From Dolichospermum compactum NIES-806 (GTDB lineage: Bacteria; Cyanobacteriota; Cyanobacteriia; Cyanobacteriales; Nostocaceae), in assembly GCF_002368115.1 (NCBI RefSeq), contig NZ_AP018316.1, positions 3,364,108 through 3,411,813 of the forward strand: a DNA stretch of 47,706 nt, given 5' to 3'. The notes beneath the pieces were generated by a model. That model was not told where the DNA came from, searched no databases, and saw nothing but the letters and a program-made list of their open reading frames with translations. This document shows positions 16,542 through 26,158 of the stretch, piece by piece. Position 1 is the stretch's first letter. Every line of letters begins with the position of its first letter. A program made the translations under genes and the position numbers.

Positions 16542-17597
16542 TTAGGCAAACTCAATCGAGTTGACAAAATCTAAAATAGCTTTTTTCATTTTCTTCGCCT
16601 CTTCCTTCACAGAACCAGGTACTTCACCATTTAAAAAGCTGCGTTGACTACTAACTATATACAAACATTCATTATTGACAAAAGACAACAATCCTCTATA
16701 GGCATCTAATCTGATGCCATTATTGCCATTAGTTTCTTGCTTGGATATAGTTGAACCTTGAGGCATATTTACTAATACATAGTAATAACTTTCTAAAGTA
16801 TCTTGCCAATATTCTTTATGTTTCACTTCCGCCCTAGGCACATGAGAAATAATTGCTTGAGGGACATATTTATTCACCAAAACTCCATGCAGATATACTT
16901 CATCTTCTTGGGATTCTAGATCATCAATTTCCTCTAGAGAGAGAGGATAATAATCAATTCTGAGTAAAGTACCAGTATCGTCCGAAAAACTCACCATTCC
17001 TTCCTCAGTTTGCAGTTTTCCTCCCTGTTCAGAATTTAAAGGAATAGGAACTATAAAGTTACCCAAAGGTGATTGATAAAATTGTTCACCAGCCTCATTG
17101 AAAATGACCGCTTCATATTCTTCTTCGAGATATTCTTCCTCATCCCCAGCTTCTATTGAAGCAATTATCTCTTTGATAATTTCTTCTGCTTCTGCATCAT
17201 CCAGTTCTAAAGCTATTTGTAATTGTTTCAGAAAGACCTTTTTATTTGCCGGAATAATTAAATTTTCCGCATCTAAAAGCATAATCACTCCAGCCGCAAA
17301 ACCATCTAAAACTGCCTCACCAGAAATTGCCGCATTAGCAGCATTAAATAAAGAACCTAATCCCACCTCTCCAGCAATTTCTACGAGTCTATCCACCGTT
17401 TCTAGCATTTCTTCCTCTGAGTATTCATCAAATATTTCAAACTCCCAGAGAATATCAGCTAAACTTTCTGCATCTATATCTTCAACACCAGAATCAACTA
17501 TGGTGGTAATCACAGCAATTGCCGCTACCGCTTCTTGTTCATTCAATGATTCTTTGATTTTTTCTTTGGACTTGAAAATATAATCATACTTTTTCAT
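16542..17597 (-). CDS. TerB-like acidic protein, function unknown
   Basis: A 351-residue acidic soluble protein. The N-terminal half (about 20-170) is Ala/Glu/Ile-rich and helical, with EQEAVAAIAVITTIVDSG, GFAAGVIMLLDAENLI and NKKVFLKQLQIALELDD, reminiscent of the TerB fold. The C-terminal half (about 190-350) is a mixed alpha/beta domain I do not recognise, with LLRIDYYPLSLEEI and a Tyr-rich stretch. The frame opens earlier with a TTG overlapping the upstream stop. The ATG at 17597 has GAGGAG just before it and is the better start. It follows the small membrane protein gene by 35 bases, probably as an operon. The proximity to the TerB_C-like gene at 13200 is notable. Confidence 0.72.
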   Translation of the reverse strand: MKKYDYIFKSKEKIKESLNEQEAVAAIAVITTIVDSGVEDIDAESLADILWEFEIFDEYSEEEMLETVDRLVEIAGEVGLGSLFNAANAAISGEAVLDGFAAGVIMLLDAENLIIPANKKVFLKQLQIALELDDAEAEEIIKEIIASIEAGDEEEYLEEEYEAVIFNEAGEQFYQSPLGNFIVPIPLNSEQGGKLQTEEGMVSFSDDTGTLLRIDYYPLSLEEIDDLESQEDEVYLHGVLVNKYVPQAIISHVPRAEVKHKEYWQDTLESYYYVLVNMPQGSTISKQETNGNNGIRLDAYRGLLSFVNNECLYIVSSQRSFLNGEVPGSVKEEAKKMKKAILDFVNSIEFA

Positions 17598-17632
17598 CAC
17601 TTCTATCTCCTCAATTAATTTGTTGTTTGTAC

Positions 17633-18037
17633 TCAATTACTAGGTTGAGAAATCCGGGTTTCAATATCTTCCAACGTCCGTAATAATAGGCGATTTGCCT
17701 GTAATTGCCAACCCCATTTTTGAATTCTAAAGGCTGCTACAGTCCCCCCAATAGCTGCTAATAAGCCAATGGGTTGATTGAGGGAAATACCCAATAACAA
17801 ACCCAAACCAGCAATTCCCCAAAATGGCAAAGCAACGGTTTGTCTTTGCTCCTCCACAATTTCTGCAATTTTACCAGATGGTATTGTAGCTAATAATGTC
17901 GCTTTTAGTTGCCTCTGTTCCGCTAATGGTACTGATAGACTAATCTTGCGGCGGAGTTTTTCCATTTTGCGGGCATCAGTGCTATACTCCGTAAGTTCAT
18001 CTTCTGCCATTTTTAACAATCGCTCTAATTGTGACAT
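17633..18037 (-). CDS. Small two-helix membrane protein, 134 aa
   Basis: Not recognised as a named family. Residues 1-65 are charged and helical (MSQLERLLKMAEDEL and on), followed by a hydrophobic hairpin (about 70-105: ALPFWGIAGLGLLLGISL and LLAAIGGTVAAF). A short amphipathic C-terminal helix completes the protein. The layout suggests an N-terminal cytosolic coil and a membrane hairpin. It is the first gene of a probable two-gene unit with the TerB-like protein, so a membrane-docking role for that partner is a reasonable guess. Confidence 0.65.
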   Translation of the reverse strand: MSQLERLLKMAEDELTEYSTDARKMEKLRRKISLSVPLAEQRQLKATLLATIPSGKIAEIVEEQRQTVALPFWGIAGLGLLLGISLNQPIGLLAAIGGTVAAFRIQKWGWQLQANRLLLRTLEDIETRISQPSN

Positions 18038-18173
18038 AGTAGATTAAGTTTTCTGACTGTGTTAGAGCTATTATTCTACATTTGTGGACAACAAGATCCC
18101 TAACTTTTCTCAGAAATTGGGGGTCTAACTCTATTTTTATTATTAGTTTTTTCAAAAACCCCTGAAAAACATC

Positions 18174-19667
18174 ATGAAAAAAACTTGGTTTCGATTAGGC
18201 ATAATAGGCATATTTATACTTTCTTTGACCTTACGTTTTTGGGAACTAAGCCGATTTAATACTTTAGTATTTGATGAAGTTTATTTTGCCAAATTTGGTA
18301 ACAACTATCTGACTCAGACACCATTTTTTAATGCTCATCCACCATTAAGTCAATATCTAATTGGTTTGGGGATTTGGATGAGTCAATACATTCCTATTGG
18401 TCGAGATACTGTCAATAGTCTCACAGATTCTTTATTATCCCCTTGGAATTATCGGTGGGTAAATGCGCTCACTGGTTCGTTAATTCCCGTAATCGTGACT
18501 TTATTAACTTATCAATTTAGTTATCGTCATCGGTTTGCTTTATTAGCAGGATTTTTTACAGCTTGTGATGGATTATTTTTAGTAGAATCTCGTTATGCTT
18601 TAAGTAATGTCTATATAGTCATCTTTGGTTTACTCGGACAATGGTTATTATTATTGGCATTAGATAAGCAAAAACAAAACCGCTGGTTATGGTTAGTTCT
18701 CTCTGGGATTAGTTTTGGTGCTTCTATTGGCACAAAATGGAATGGTTTATGGTTTTTAACTGGCGCTTATGGTGTATGGATAGCAGCCTGGATAATTCGC
18801 TGGTTGCAATATGAAGATCATACATCTCGCAGTCCATTATTTTCTTATTTACGGTTTTTTAATTCTGCCAATAATTCCCCAACTGATACTATAAAATTAC
18901 CCTTGCAAAATCTGACAAAAATAAATATTTGGCAAATGGGTTGCTATTTAGGAATTATTCCCGTAATTATTTATAGTCTGATTTGGATTCCTCACCTCCA
19001 ACTAGATAAAAGATATGGATTTATTGAAGTTCATAAACAAATTTTGCACTTTCATCTACAATTAGGTGGTAATAGTCCTAGCGTTCATCCTTATTGCGCT
19101 GCATGGTATAAATGGCCATTGTTAACTCGACCAATGGCTTATTATTATCAAACTGCTCAAAGTATCAAAGATTCCTTACCTGTATTCGGACCTCCCTTAC
19201 CTGATGGTGCTGGTAAAGTAATTTATGATGTTCATGCTATGGGGAATCCTTTTTTATGGTGGTTTGGTTTAGCTGCGATGATCTTTTTCATTGGGATGGT
19301 GATCATCAAAATTACGATGCCGGCAATCGAAAAAAAACGGTTATTTATCCCTAAAAATCTCAGCATTGATACTTGGATTGGCTTATTTTTAGTCATAAAT
19401 TATGGAGCTAATTTACTCCCTTGGGTAGAGGTAACAAGGTGTGTTTTTATCTATCATTATATGTCCGCGGTTGTGTTTACATTTATAGCGATCGCTTGGG
19501 TTGTTGATCAATGTCTGCTGAGTTATTATCGGCAAATTCGGGCCGTAGGTGTGACTATAACTTTTATCATTGTCGCTGCTTTCATTTTTTGGATGCCTAT
19601 TTATCTAGGTTTACCTATATCTCCTGATGGTTATAGAATGCGGATGTGGTTTAGTTCTTGGATTTGA
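18174..19667 (+). CDS. PMT-type phospholipid-carrier-dependent glycosyltransferase
   Basis: A 497-residue polytopic protein of the dolichyl-phosphate-mannose-protein mannosyltransferase (GT39/PMT) family. After the first helix comes the acidic motif VFDEVYFAKFGNNYL and the HPPLSQYLIG motif, both typical of the catalytic first loop. The C-terminal portion (GANLLPWVEVTRCVFIYHYM and on) resembles the PMT four-helix C-terminal domain. It would transfer a sugar from a polyprenyl-phosphate carrier to protein or lipid at the outer face of the plasma membrane. Acceptor and sugar are unknown. It has about ten to twelve membrane helices and is not obviously in an operon. Confidence 0.85.
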   Translation: MKKTWFRLGIIGIFILSLTLRFWELSRFNTLVFDEVYFAKFGNNYLTQTPFFNAHPPLSQYLIGLGIWMSQYIPIGRDTVNSLTDSLLSPWNYRWVNALTGSLIPVIVTLLTYQFSYRHRFALLAGFFTACDGLFLVESRYALSNVYIVIFGLLGQWLLLLALDKQKQNRWLWLVLSGISFGASIGTKWNGLWFLTGAYGVWIAAWIIRWLQYEDHTSRSPLFSYLRFFNSANNSPTDTIKLPLQNLTKINIWQMGCYLGIIPVIIYSLIWIPHLQLDKRYGFIEVHKQILHFHLQLGGNSPSVHPYCAAWYKWPLLTRPMAYYYQTAQSIKDSLPVFGPPLPDGAGKVIYDVHAMGNPFLWWFGLAAMIFFIGMVIIKITMPAIEKKRLFIPKNLSIDTWIGLFLVINYGANLLPWVEVTRCVFIYHYMSAVVFTFIAIAWVVDQCLLSYYRQIRAVGVTITFIIVAAFIFWMPIYLGLPISPDGYRMRMWFSSWI

Positions 19668-19711
19668 TAGAAATTTCTTAATATATATACACAAATCCTG
19701 TAGCTTAAATC

Positions 19712-19727
19712 ATGTAAATTTTTACAT
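19712..19727. promoter_or_regulatory. Perfect small palindrome upstream of the phytochrome gene
   Basis: ATGTAAA-TT-TTTACAT, a 7-bp inverted repeat in the 240-base gap between the glycosyltransferase and the phytochrome. It could be an operator or a weak hairpin after the glycosyltransferase gene. No factor is assigned. Confidence 0.3.
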
Positions 19728-19907
19728 TTCTTATCTATATATTTGGTGACGGCTAGTTCTTCTGTGTGAGAATATTAGGTAAGGGCAACTATAACTACTG
19801 GCTTTGCCACTATCAAAGGTGCTAAATTCAAAAGAATTTTTATAGGTGTGAGGAGTTTAGGTTAAACCTACAGATTTTATGCTCCAAAATTATAGGGGAA
19901 GGGTTTT

Positions 19908-22217
19908 ATGGATATAAATGTCAAGCAGCAGTATATTAATATCACCAGCTTAAAAGAAGCACCAATACATTTGGTTAGTGAAATTCAGCCCCATGGAATT
20001 TTGTTGGTCTTACAAGAGCCAGATTTACAAATATTACAAGTTAGTCAAAATACTTTCAGCACTTTTGGCATATCTCCAGAAAATATGCTGCAACAGGAGT
20101 TGGAAGATTTACTAGATCCTTACCAAATCCAGAAAATTAAATTTTGGTTATCAGAAGAAAATCTCGATTTTATTAATCCTACAAAAATTTGGATTAAGAA
20201 ACAAGGGGATGAATATACAATATTTGATGCCACTTTCTATCGTAACTCTGAAGGGTTTCTAATCTTAGAATTAGAACCTACTGCATCTCAAGAAAATATT
20301 CCTTTCTTAAGTTTTTATCATTTGGCTAAATCCTCAATTAATCGGTTAGAAAAAAGTAAAAGTCTCCATGATTTTGGTCAAATTATTGTGCAGGAAATCC
20401 GCAAAATGACCGGATTTGACAGAGTGATGTTATATAGATTCTGTGATGATGGACATGGTTCTGTAATTGCTGAAGAAAAAACAGATACTTTAGAGTCTTA
20501 TTTAGGATTACATTATCCAGAATCAGATATTCCTCAGCCAGCACGACAATTATTTCTAGAAAATTCTATTAGAGTTATTCCCGATACAAATGTTCAATCA
20601 GCAGCGGAACTTGTTCCTAGAATTAACCCAGTTAGCGGCAAACCCATTGATTTAACCAATTCAATTCTCAGAAGTGCTGCACCATGTCATCTAGAATATT
20701 TACATAATATGGGCGTGGCTGCATCTTTGACAATTTCCTTAATTAAGGATCATAAACTTTGGGGTTTAGTTGCTTGTCATCATCAATCACCCAAATATGT
20801 TTCCTATGAATTACGAAAAGCTTGTGAATTTTTAGGAAGAATCATATTTTCAGAAATTTCTGGCAAAGAAGAAACTGAAGATTACGACTATCAGCTAAAT
20901 TTAAACCATATTCAATCACTATTGGTTGAATATATGTCTCAAGAACCGAACTTTATTGATGGTTTAGTCAAAAATCAAATAAATCTGCTCAATCTAACTA
21001 ATGCTGAAGGTGTAGCCATCTATTTTGGTGGGAAATATACTCTGATTGGTAATACTCCTCAAGAAGAAGAATTGAATTTTTTAGGAGAATGGCTGAGAAA
21101 CAATGGAGAAGACGAGGTATTTTGCACGGATTCTTTACCGCAAATATATCCAGACGCGATTAGCTTTAAAAATGTGGCGAGTGGTTTATTAGCTATCCCC
21201 ATTTCTGGGAAAAATTATATATTATGGTTTCGACCAGAAATGATTCAAACTGTCAATTGGGGTGGAAATCCCCATCAGGCTTTTTCAGTTGATGAATCTG
21301 AAGGAAATGTCCGTTTGTGTCCCCGTAAATCATTTGACTTATGGAAAGAAATAGTTCAATTAACATCTTTACCTTGGCAAAATATAGAAATTAAAGGTGC
21401 ATTAGAATTACGAAAATCCATCATCAATATTATCCTCCGTCAAGCTGATGAATTAGCCCAATTAGCGGAAGATCTACAACGTTCTAATGCAGAATTGAGA
21501 AAATTTGCCTATGTCGCTTCCCATGATTTGCAAGAACCATTAAATCAAGTAGCCAATTATGTGCAACTTTTGCAAATGCGCTATGAAGCAGAACTAGACG
21601 CAGATGCAAAAGAGTTTATTGGTTATGTTGTCGAGGGTGTAATTTTAATGCAGACGTTAATTGATGACGTACTCGTATACTCCAACGTAGATACATTAGG
21701 AATTACTTTTCAAGTCACCGCAGTCGAAACAGCTTTAAATCGGACTTTGAAAAATTTACGTCAACGCATTGTGGAAACCGGCGCAATTATTACCCATGAT
21801 CCCTTACCCGCAGTTATGGCTGATGAAACACAGTTAATCCAGCTATTTTTGAACCTCATTGGTAACGCTATTAAGTTCCGCAGTAGTCAATCACCAAGGA
21901 TTCATATTAGTGCCAAAAGATTGGAAGATGAATGGTTATTTTCAGTTCAAGATAACGGAATTGGGTTAGATCCGCAATTTAGCGATCGCATTTTTACCAT
22001 CTTTCAACGTCTACACACCAGAGATAAATATCCGGGTACAGGAATAGGCTTGGCTATTTGTAAGAAAATAATTGAATGTCATCGCGGACGAATCTGGGTA
22101 GAGTCACAACTCGGTCGGGGTGCGACCTTTTACTTTACAATTCCCATCAGCAGTTGTAATTATGAGCGTCAACATGGTAGAAACACACAAAATCATCTTT
22201 TTAGTGGAGGACAATAA
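19908..22217 (+). CDS. Cph1-type phytochrome histidine kinase
   Basis: A red/far-red photoreceptor kinase of 769 residues with PAS-GAF-PHY-HisKA-HATPase order. The GAF domain carries YPESDIPQPAR (about 203-213) and LRSAAPCHLEYLHNMG with Cys260, the expected bilin attachment site of Cph1-type phytochromes. There is no Cys in the N-terminal segment used by bacteriophytochromes, so phycocyanobilin is the likely chromophore. The PHY tongue PRKSF is at 472-476. The H-box FAYVASHDLQEP has His539. The ATP-binding region has LIGNAIKFR, DNGIGLD and GTGIGLAICKKI. The response-regulator gene starts inside its 3' end. Its sequence order and motif positions match Cph1 closely. Confidence 0.95.
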   Translation: MDINVKQQYINITSLKEAPIHLVSEIQPHGILLVLQEPDLQILQVSQNTFSTFGISPENMLQQELEDLLDPYQIQKIKFWLSEENLDFINPTKIWIKKQGDEYTIFDATFYRNSEGFLILELEPTASQENIPFLSFYHLAKSSINRLEKSKSLHDFGQIIVQEIRKMTGFDRVMLYRFCDDGHGSVIAEEKTDTLESYLGLHYPESDIPQPARQLFLENSIRVIPDTNVQSAAELVPRINPVSGKPIDLTNSILRSAAPCHLEYLHNMGVAASLTISLIKDHKLWGLVACHHQSPKYVSYELRKACEFLGRIIFSEISGKEETEDYDYQLNLNHIQSLLVEYMSQEPNFIDGLVKNQINLLNLTNAEGVAIYFGGKYTLIGNTPQEEELNFLGEWLRNNGEDEVFCTDSLPQIYPDAISFKNVASGLLAIPISGKNYILWFRPEMIQTVNWGGNPHQAFSVDESEGNVRLCPRKSFDLWKEIVQLTSLPWQNIEIKGALELRKSIINIILRQADELAQLAEDLQRSNAELRKFAYVASHDLQEPLNQVANYVQLLQMRYEAELDADAKEFIGYVVEGVILMQTLIDDVLVYSNVDTLGITFQVTAVETALNRTLKNLRQRIVETGAIITHDPLPAVMADETQLIQLFLNLIGNAIKFRSSQSPRIHISAKRLEDEWLFSVQDNGIGLDPQFSDRIFTIFQRLHTRDKYPGTGIGLAICKKIIECHRGRIWVESQLGRGATFYFTIPISSCNYERQHGRNTQNHLFSGGQ

Positions 22218-22608
22218 GGCTGATGTTCGTCTCATTCAAGAAGCATTAAAAACCAGTTTATTACCTCATCAAGTAATCACAGTTAGAGACGGTCTAGAAG
22301 CTATGAATTACCTCCATCAAGCAGGAGAATATGCTAACGCACCACGTCCTGATTTGATTTTATTAGACTTGAATTTACCCAAAAAAGATGGTAGGGAGGT
22401 ATTAGCAGAAATTAAATCCGATCCTCAACTCAAACGCATTCCCGTCGTCATTTTAACAACCTCAAAAAATCAAGATGACATTTTCCATAGTTACGACTTA
22501 CACGCTAACTGCTACATTACCAAACCTCGTAATTTGAGTCAGCTATTCCAAATCATCCAGAGTATTGAGAGATTTTGGTTTTCTACCGTGACCTTACCAT
22601 TAGCATAA
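22162..22608 (+). CDS. Rcp1-like single-domain response regulator
   Basis: A 148-residue receiver-only protein with acidic pocket LVEDN, phospho-acceptor Asp69 in LILLDLNLP, Thr in ILTTSKNQDD and Lys in YITKP. The insert between beta-2 and the Asp region, and the C-terminal helix, fit the Rcp1 type that takes phosphate from cyanobacterial phytochromes. The frame opens upstream at 22120. The ATG at 22162 (MSVNMVETHK) or a second one four codons later gives the normal N-terminus. The start overlaps the kinase stop by 56 bases, so it is coupled to the phytochrome. It has no output domain. Confidence 0.93.
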   Translation: MSVNMVETHKIIFLVEDNKADVRLIQEALKTSLLPHQVITVRDGLEAMNYLHQAGEYANAPRPDLILLDLNLPKKDGREVLAEIKSDPQLKRIPVVILTTSKNQDDIFHSYDLHANCYITKPRNLSQLFQIIQSIERFWFSTVTLPLA

Positions 22609-22622
22609 AAGTATAGCAGGAG

Positions 22623-22645
22623 GTAGGGGCGCAAGGCCTGCGCCC
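22623..22645. repeat. GC-rich palindromic repeat, copy 3
   Basis: GTAGGGGCGCAAGGCCTGCGCCC, located 14 bases after the response-regulator stop. It is followed directly by GTCAGGAGTCAGGA-type heptamer units. It may separate expression of the regulator from the next kinase gene. Confidence 0.8.
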
Positions 22646-22824
22646 AGTCAGGAGTCAGGAAGAAGAGAGAAGAAAGAATTAGGAATAATAGTCTTTTACG
22701 TGATGGCTTTTACTGTAAATTTTATATCTCCTTCAAGTGGATATTACTACATTCAATATAGCCTTGAAAACTAATCTAATCAAAGTTTATTTAACCCAAA
22801 ACTCGCAAGAGGTAAAACCAGGAA

Positions 22825-23988
22825 ATGATTACCGCAACTTCCACAATAAAAATCCTATTAATTGAAGATAACTTAGCAGAAGCCAGGTTATTGCAAGAGT
22901 TTATTAAACTCACAAAATCTCAAAATTTTAGTTTAGTTCACGTTCAAAAACTTCAAGACGGAATTAACCAATTAAATAGCGAAAAATACGACGTAATCTT
23001 GTTAGATTTGACCCTTCCTGACAGTCAAGGATTATCTTCCATCCCTCAGTTACTCCAGCAAAATTCTAGCAATCCCATCATAGTTCTGACTAACACTAAT
23101 GATGAAGAACTAGCCATTGAAGCTGTCAGACAAGGAGCGCAAGATTATCTAGTTAAAAGACACGTAAATCCAGATACATTGGTGCGGTCTGTGCGATATG
23201 CGATAGAACGTAAACAATTTTTAGAACAATTAAATCAAATTAATCAAACATTAGAAATTCAAGTCGAAGAAAAAACTACAGAACTCTTAAAATCCCAAGA
23301 AATTAATCAGCTTAAATCTGAGTTTATGGCTATGCTTTCCCATGATATTCGCAATCCTTTAAACACCATTCTTCTCGCGGCTGGATTACTAGAAAAATAT
23401 CAAAAAGAACTGACAAATAATTCCCAAATTGACTATGTACAACTCATCCGCTCTGCTATCAACAATGTATCACATTTAGTAGATGAAGCCTCACTAATTG
23501 GTAAATCTGATTCTGGTCAATTAGCATACCAGCCACACATACTCAACTTAGAAAACTTATGCTCTGAGTTAGTAAAACAATCCGAATTATCTGCCCGAGA
23601 AAAACAATTGAACTTAATTTTTACCAGTTCTGAACACTGTTTTGAATTCCTGGGAGATAAAACCCTCTTAAAGCATATTATCAGTAATTTACTCAATAAT
23701 GCCATTAAATATTCACTTCCCGGAGGTACAGTCCGATTTGAATTAATCAAACAAGAAAAAACCGTAATTTTAAAATTTCAAGATCAGGGAATTGGGATGA
23801 CAGAAGCAGACCAAAAACAACTATTTCAACCATTTCACCGGGGAGAAAATGTGGGCATAATTCCTGGTAGTGGTCTAGGACTAACAATCGTCCAACAGTG
23901 CGTTATAGCCCACAGAGGGGAAATAGCAGTTAATAGTCAAGTGGGAGTAGGTTCAACTTTGACAGTGACTTTACCGATAACAAAATAG
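22825..23988 (+). CDS. Receiver-histidine kinase (REC-HisKA-HATPase)
   Basis: A 387-residue protein that starts with a receiver domain (acidic LLIEDN, Asp61 in VILLDLTLPD, Lys in YLVKR) and continues through a short coiled coil (about 125-165) into a histidine kinase. The H-box is MAMLSHDIRNPLN with His173. The ATPase boxes are NLLNNAIKYS, DQGIGMT and GSGLGLTIVQQ. No membrane segment is present. It lies 216 bases after the Rcp1-like gene on the same strand. It could therefore extend the phytochrome relay, receiving a phosphate on its own receiver. The intervening GC-rich hairpin makes cotranscription uncertain. The stop codon is part of a terminator palindrome. Confidence 0.9.
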   Translation: MITATSTIKILLIEDNLAEARLLQEFIKLTKSQNFSLVHVQKLQDGINQLNSEKYDVILLDLTLPDSQGLSSIPQLLQQNSSNPIIVLTNTNDEELAIEAVRQGAQDYLVKRHVNPDTLVRSVRYAIERKQFLEQLNQINQTLEIQVEEKTTELLKSQEINQLKSEFMAMLSHDIRNPLNTILLAAGLLEKYQKELTNNSQIDYVQLIRSAINNVSHLVDEASLIGKSDSGQLAYQPHILNLENLCSELVKQSELSAREKQLNLIFTSSEHCFEFLGDKTLLKHIISNLLNNAIKYSLPGGTVRFELIKQEKTVILKFQDQGIGMTEADQKQLFQPFHRGENVGIIPGSGLGLTIVQQCVIAHRGEIAVNSQVGVGSTLTVTLPITK

Positions 23989-24020
23989 ATCCCCAAATTC
24001 TCTAAGAATTCGGGGATCTA
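23986..24020. terminator. Bidirectional terminator-like palindrome
   Basis: TAGATCCCC at 23986-23994 and its inverse in CGGGGATCTA at 24011-24020, with the inner AATTCT/GAATT also pairing. It sits between the 3' ends of two convergent genes and includes the stop codon of the receiver-kinase. A similar GATC...CTCCGACT...AGTCGGGGATC element lies at about 30580-30610, so this may be a repeat family used as a terminator. Confidence 0.7.
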
Positions 24021-24034
24021 AATATTGAATATTA

Positions 24035-25630
24035 TCAAACTACTGCTTCTGCTTTTTCCGAAACTTTTTCCTTCACAGGTACATAAGGTTTTTCCGCACC
24101 TTGGGCTAAATACGCAGCTAATTGACTTTCGATTTCATCACGGACAATTTGCCGATATTCCATAAAATGCTCAATGTGAGCGCAGGTAGAAACGTATTGT
24201 TCGATTACCTTGGGATTATGCTTGAGAATGCTAAACAAATGATGCCAGAATTTCCAGCGAGTTTGTCGTTTAAATCCTTGTCGCCAAATCACAATGAGTA
24301 AGGCTCTGACAACTACCCATTCTGGCGTTTTTGCTGGTGCTGTCCACTTGGGAGAACCCAACATCATAAAACAGCGATAGGTACGATCCAAGTAAGCAGA
24401 CGGGTCATATAAAGCACAAAAGGCTTCCACATATTCCCTAGCTAATTCTTCCAGAGGACGGGTAGGAATGAAATTCATCAATGTGGTTTGATTGATGTTC
24501 CCGTCTTGGTTTTCTCGCAATCTGCCTTCTTTGGTTAAACGATGCCACAGCGCGGTATTGGGTAACGCCTGTAACATTGCAAAGGTAGTAGAAGGAATAG
24601 CTGCGAGTTCAGCAAAACGGACAATGCGATCGCCCGCACCCGCTTTTTCACCATCAAAACCAATAATAAACCCAGCCATTGGCCGCAGTCCAGCCTTAAT
24701 AATGGTTTCCACCGACTCAGTTAAGGAACTGCGAGTATTTTGGAATTTCTTAGTTAGTTGTAAACTATCTTCATCTGGGGTTTCAATCCCCAAAAATACC
24801 GCTTTAAAGCCACAATCAACCATCAACTCCATCATTTCTTGGTCTTGTGCCAAATCAATGGAAGCTTCTGTGTCAAAATTGAAAGGATATTGATGATCTT
24901 GCATCCAAACTTTTAACTCTTTCAGCAACAATTTCACATTTCGCTTGTTGCCAATAAAGTTATCATCCACCATAAACACACCCCGCCGCCAACCTAAATC
25001 ATAGAGATAATCTAACTCGGCTAACAGTTGTGCAGGGGTTTTGGTTCGGGGTTTGCGTCCATATAAAACAATGATGTCGCAAAATTCGCACTGGAAAGGA
25101 CAACCCCGCGAAAACTGCACCGACATCATATCATAGGCATTAAACTCTAATAAATCAAAGCGGGGAATAGGTGTACCCGTGACATCAGGTTTTTCAGTAG
25201 CCCGGAAAACTCCAGATTTTTCGCCCCGTTGCACAGCTTCCACAAACATGGGTAAAGTCAGTTCCCCTTCATCGAGAATCAGGTAATCTGCCCCTGCTGC
25301 TTCGACTTCATGGGGTGTAGAGGTAGGATAAGGACCACCCAAAGCCACCAGCTTACCCCGTCGTTTCGCTTCCCGAATTTGCTCAAGTAAGTCTTGTTTT
25401 TGGACAATCATGGCGGAAAAAATCACCATATCTGCCCATGCCCATTCTTCCTCTGTGGCAGGGCGGATGTTACGATCTACAAGCTTAAATTCCCACTCTT
25501 GGGGCAAAATTGCCGCCACCGTCACCAAACCCAATGGTGGTAACAATACCTTTCTGTCAACTAGTGCCAGAATTTTCTCATAAGACCAAAAGGTGCTTGG
25601 AAATATTGGATAAACTAGCAAAACACGCAT
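24035..25630 (-). CDS. B12-binding radical SAM protein
   Basis: A 531-residue protein with an N-terminal cobalamin-binding-like Rossmann domain (about 1-140, LLVYPIFP at the start and ALGGPYPTSTPHEVEA). The radical SAM core has the cluster motif CPFQCEFC (C177, C181, C184 from the chosen start). The C-terminal helical part (about 400-510) matches the DUF4070 type, common in cyanobacterial homologues. Such enzymes methylate or rearrange unactivated carbons; the substrate is unknown. HpnP-like hopanoid methylase is one candidate, but no hopanoid genes are nearby. The frame opens at a GTG five codons upstream. The ATG at 25630 is preceded by GAGGGG and is preferred. Confidence 0.88.
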   Translation of the reverse strand: MRVLLVYPIFPSTFWSYEKILALVDRKVLLPPLGLVTVAAILPQEWEFKLVDRNIRPATEEEWAWADMVIFSAMIVQKQDLLEQIREAKRRGKLVALGGPYPTSTPHEVEAAGADYLILDEGELTLPMFVEAVQRGEKSGVFRATEKPDVTGTPIPRFDLLEFNAYDMMSVQFSRGCPFQCEFCDIIVLYGRKPRTKTPAQLLAELDYLYDLGWRRGVFMVDDNFIGNKRNVKLLLKELKVWMQDHQYPFNFDTEASIDLAQDQEMMELMVDCGFKAVFLGIETPDEDSLQLTKKFQNTRSSLTESVETIIKAGLRPMAGFIIGFDGEKAGAGDRIVRFAELAAIPSTTFAMLQALPNTALWHRLTKEGRLRENQDGNINQTTLMNFIPTRPLEELAREYVEAFCALYDPSAYLDRTYRCFMMLGSPKWTAPAKTPEWVVVRALLIVIWRQGFKRQTRWKFWHHLFSILKHNPKVIEQYVSTCAHIEHFMEYRQIVRDEIESQLAAYLAQGAEKPYVPVKEKVSEKAEAVV

Positions 25631-25984
25631 AGTATCACCCCTCACGATTTATTTGTGATCTAACTGTAACTAAAATTAAGACTAATTGACTTTTTTCTTA
25701 AGCCTGTTGTATGTGAGAATGTCAGAATCAGGATGTCCAGGATTTACAGGATGAAGATATCCGACAGGTGCTTATCCAATTCTGTGTAAAGATGCGCCTA
25801 ATTTAAAGATAAACGAACCACAGAGGCACAGAGGACACAGAGACAGAAAAGCAAAGGTTAAAAATTCGGCGCAGCCTCACGAATAAATGGTATTAACTAT
25901 GCTGCTTGGACTGTTTCGGACTAAAACATAAATTAACCGTATAATAAAGATGGGAATATACTTTGTCAGGTTCATTATGTGCCT

Positions 25985-26158
25985 ATGATCCTTAGAGAAA
26001 AAAGAGAACATAATGGTCTTGTTTTAGATATGTTTCATTTAGGTTGTCCACATCCTGGTTGCAAACAGGTCGTTAAGCTTAAATCTCCAGCCCAACTAGT
26101 ACCGCAAGGCGGAAGTCAAAAGTCAAAAGCGATATTGGGCAAGCTTTTTGGCGATTAA
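25985..26158 (+). pseudogene. Short ORF ending inside a MITE; probable gene remnant
   Basis: The frame encodes 57 residues. The first 37 (MILREKREHNGLVLDMFHLG, then CPHPGCKQVV) look protein-like with a CPHPGC pair that could bind zinc. The rest (QLVPQGGSQKSKAILGKLFGD) is encoded by the left half of the MITE at 26096, which supplies the stop. If the MITE is mentally removed, the frame stays open for about 38 more codons. This is compatible with a small gene broken by insertion, or with chance. I do not recognise the family. Confidence 0.35.

Noticed and set aside
17098..17583. 161-residue plus-strand ORF rich in Ser/Ile/Ala
   Set aside because: It is the antisense of the acidic TerB-like gene; Glu codons read backwards give Ser/Phe-rich nonsense.
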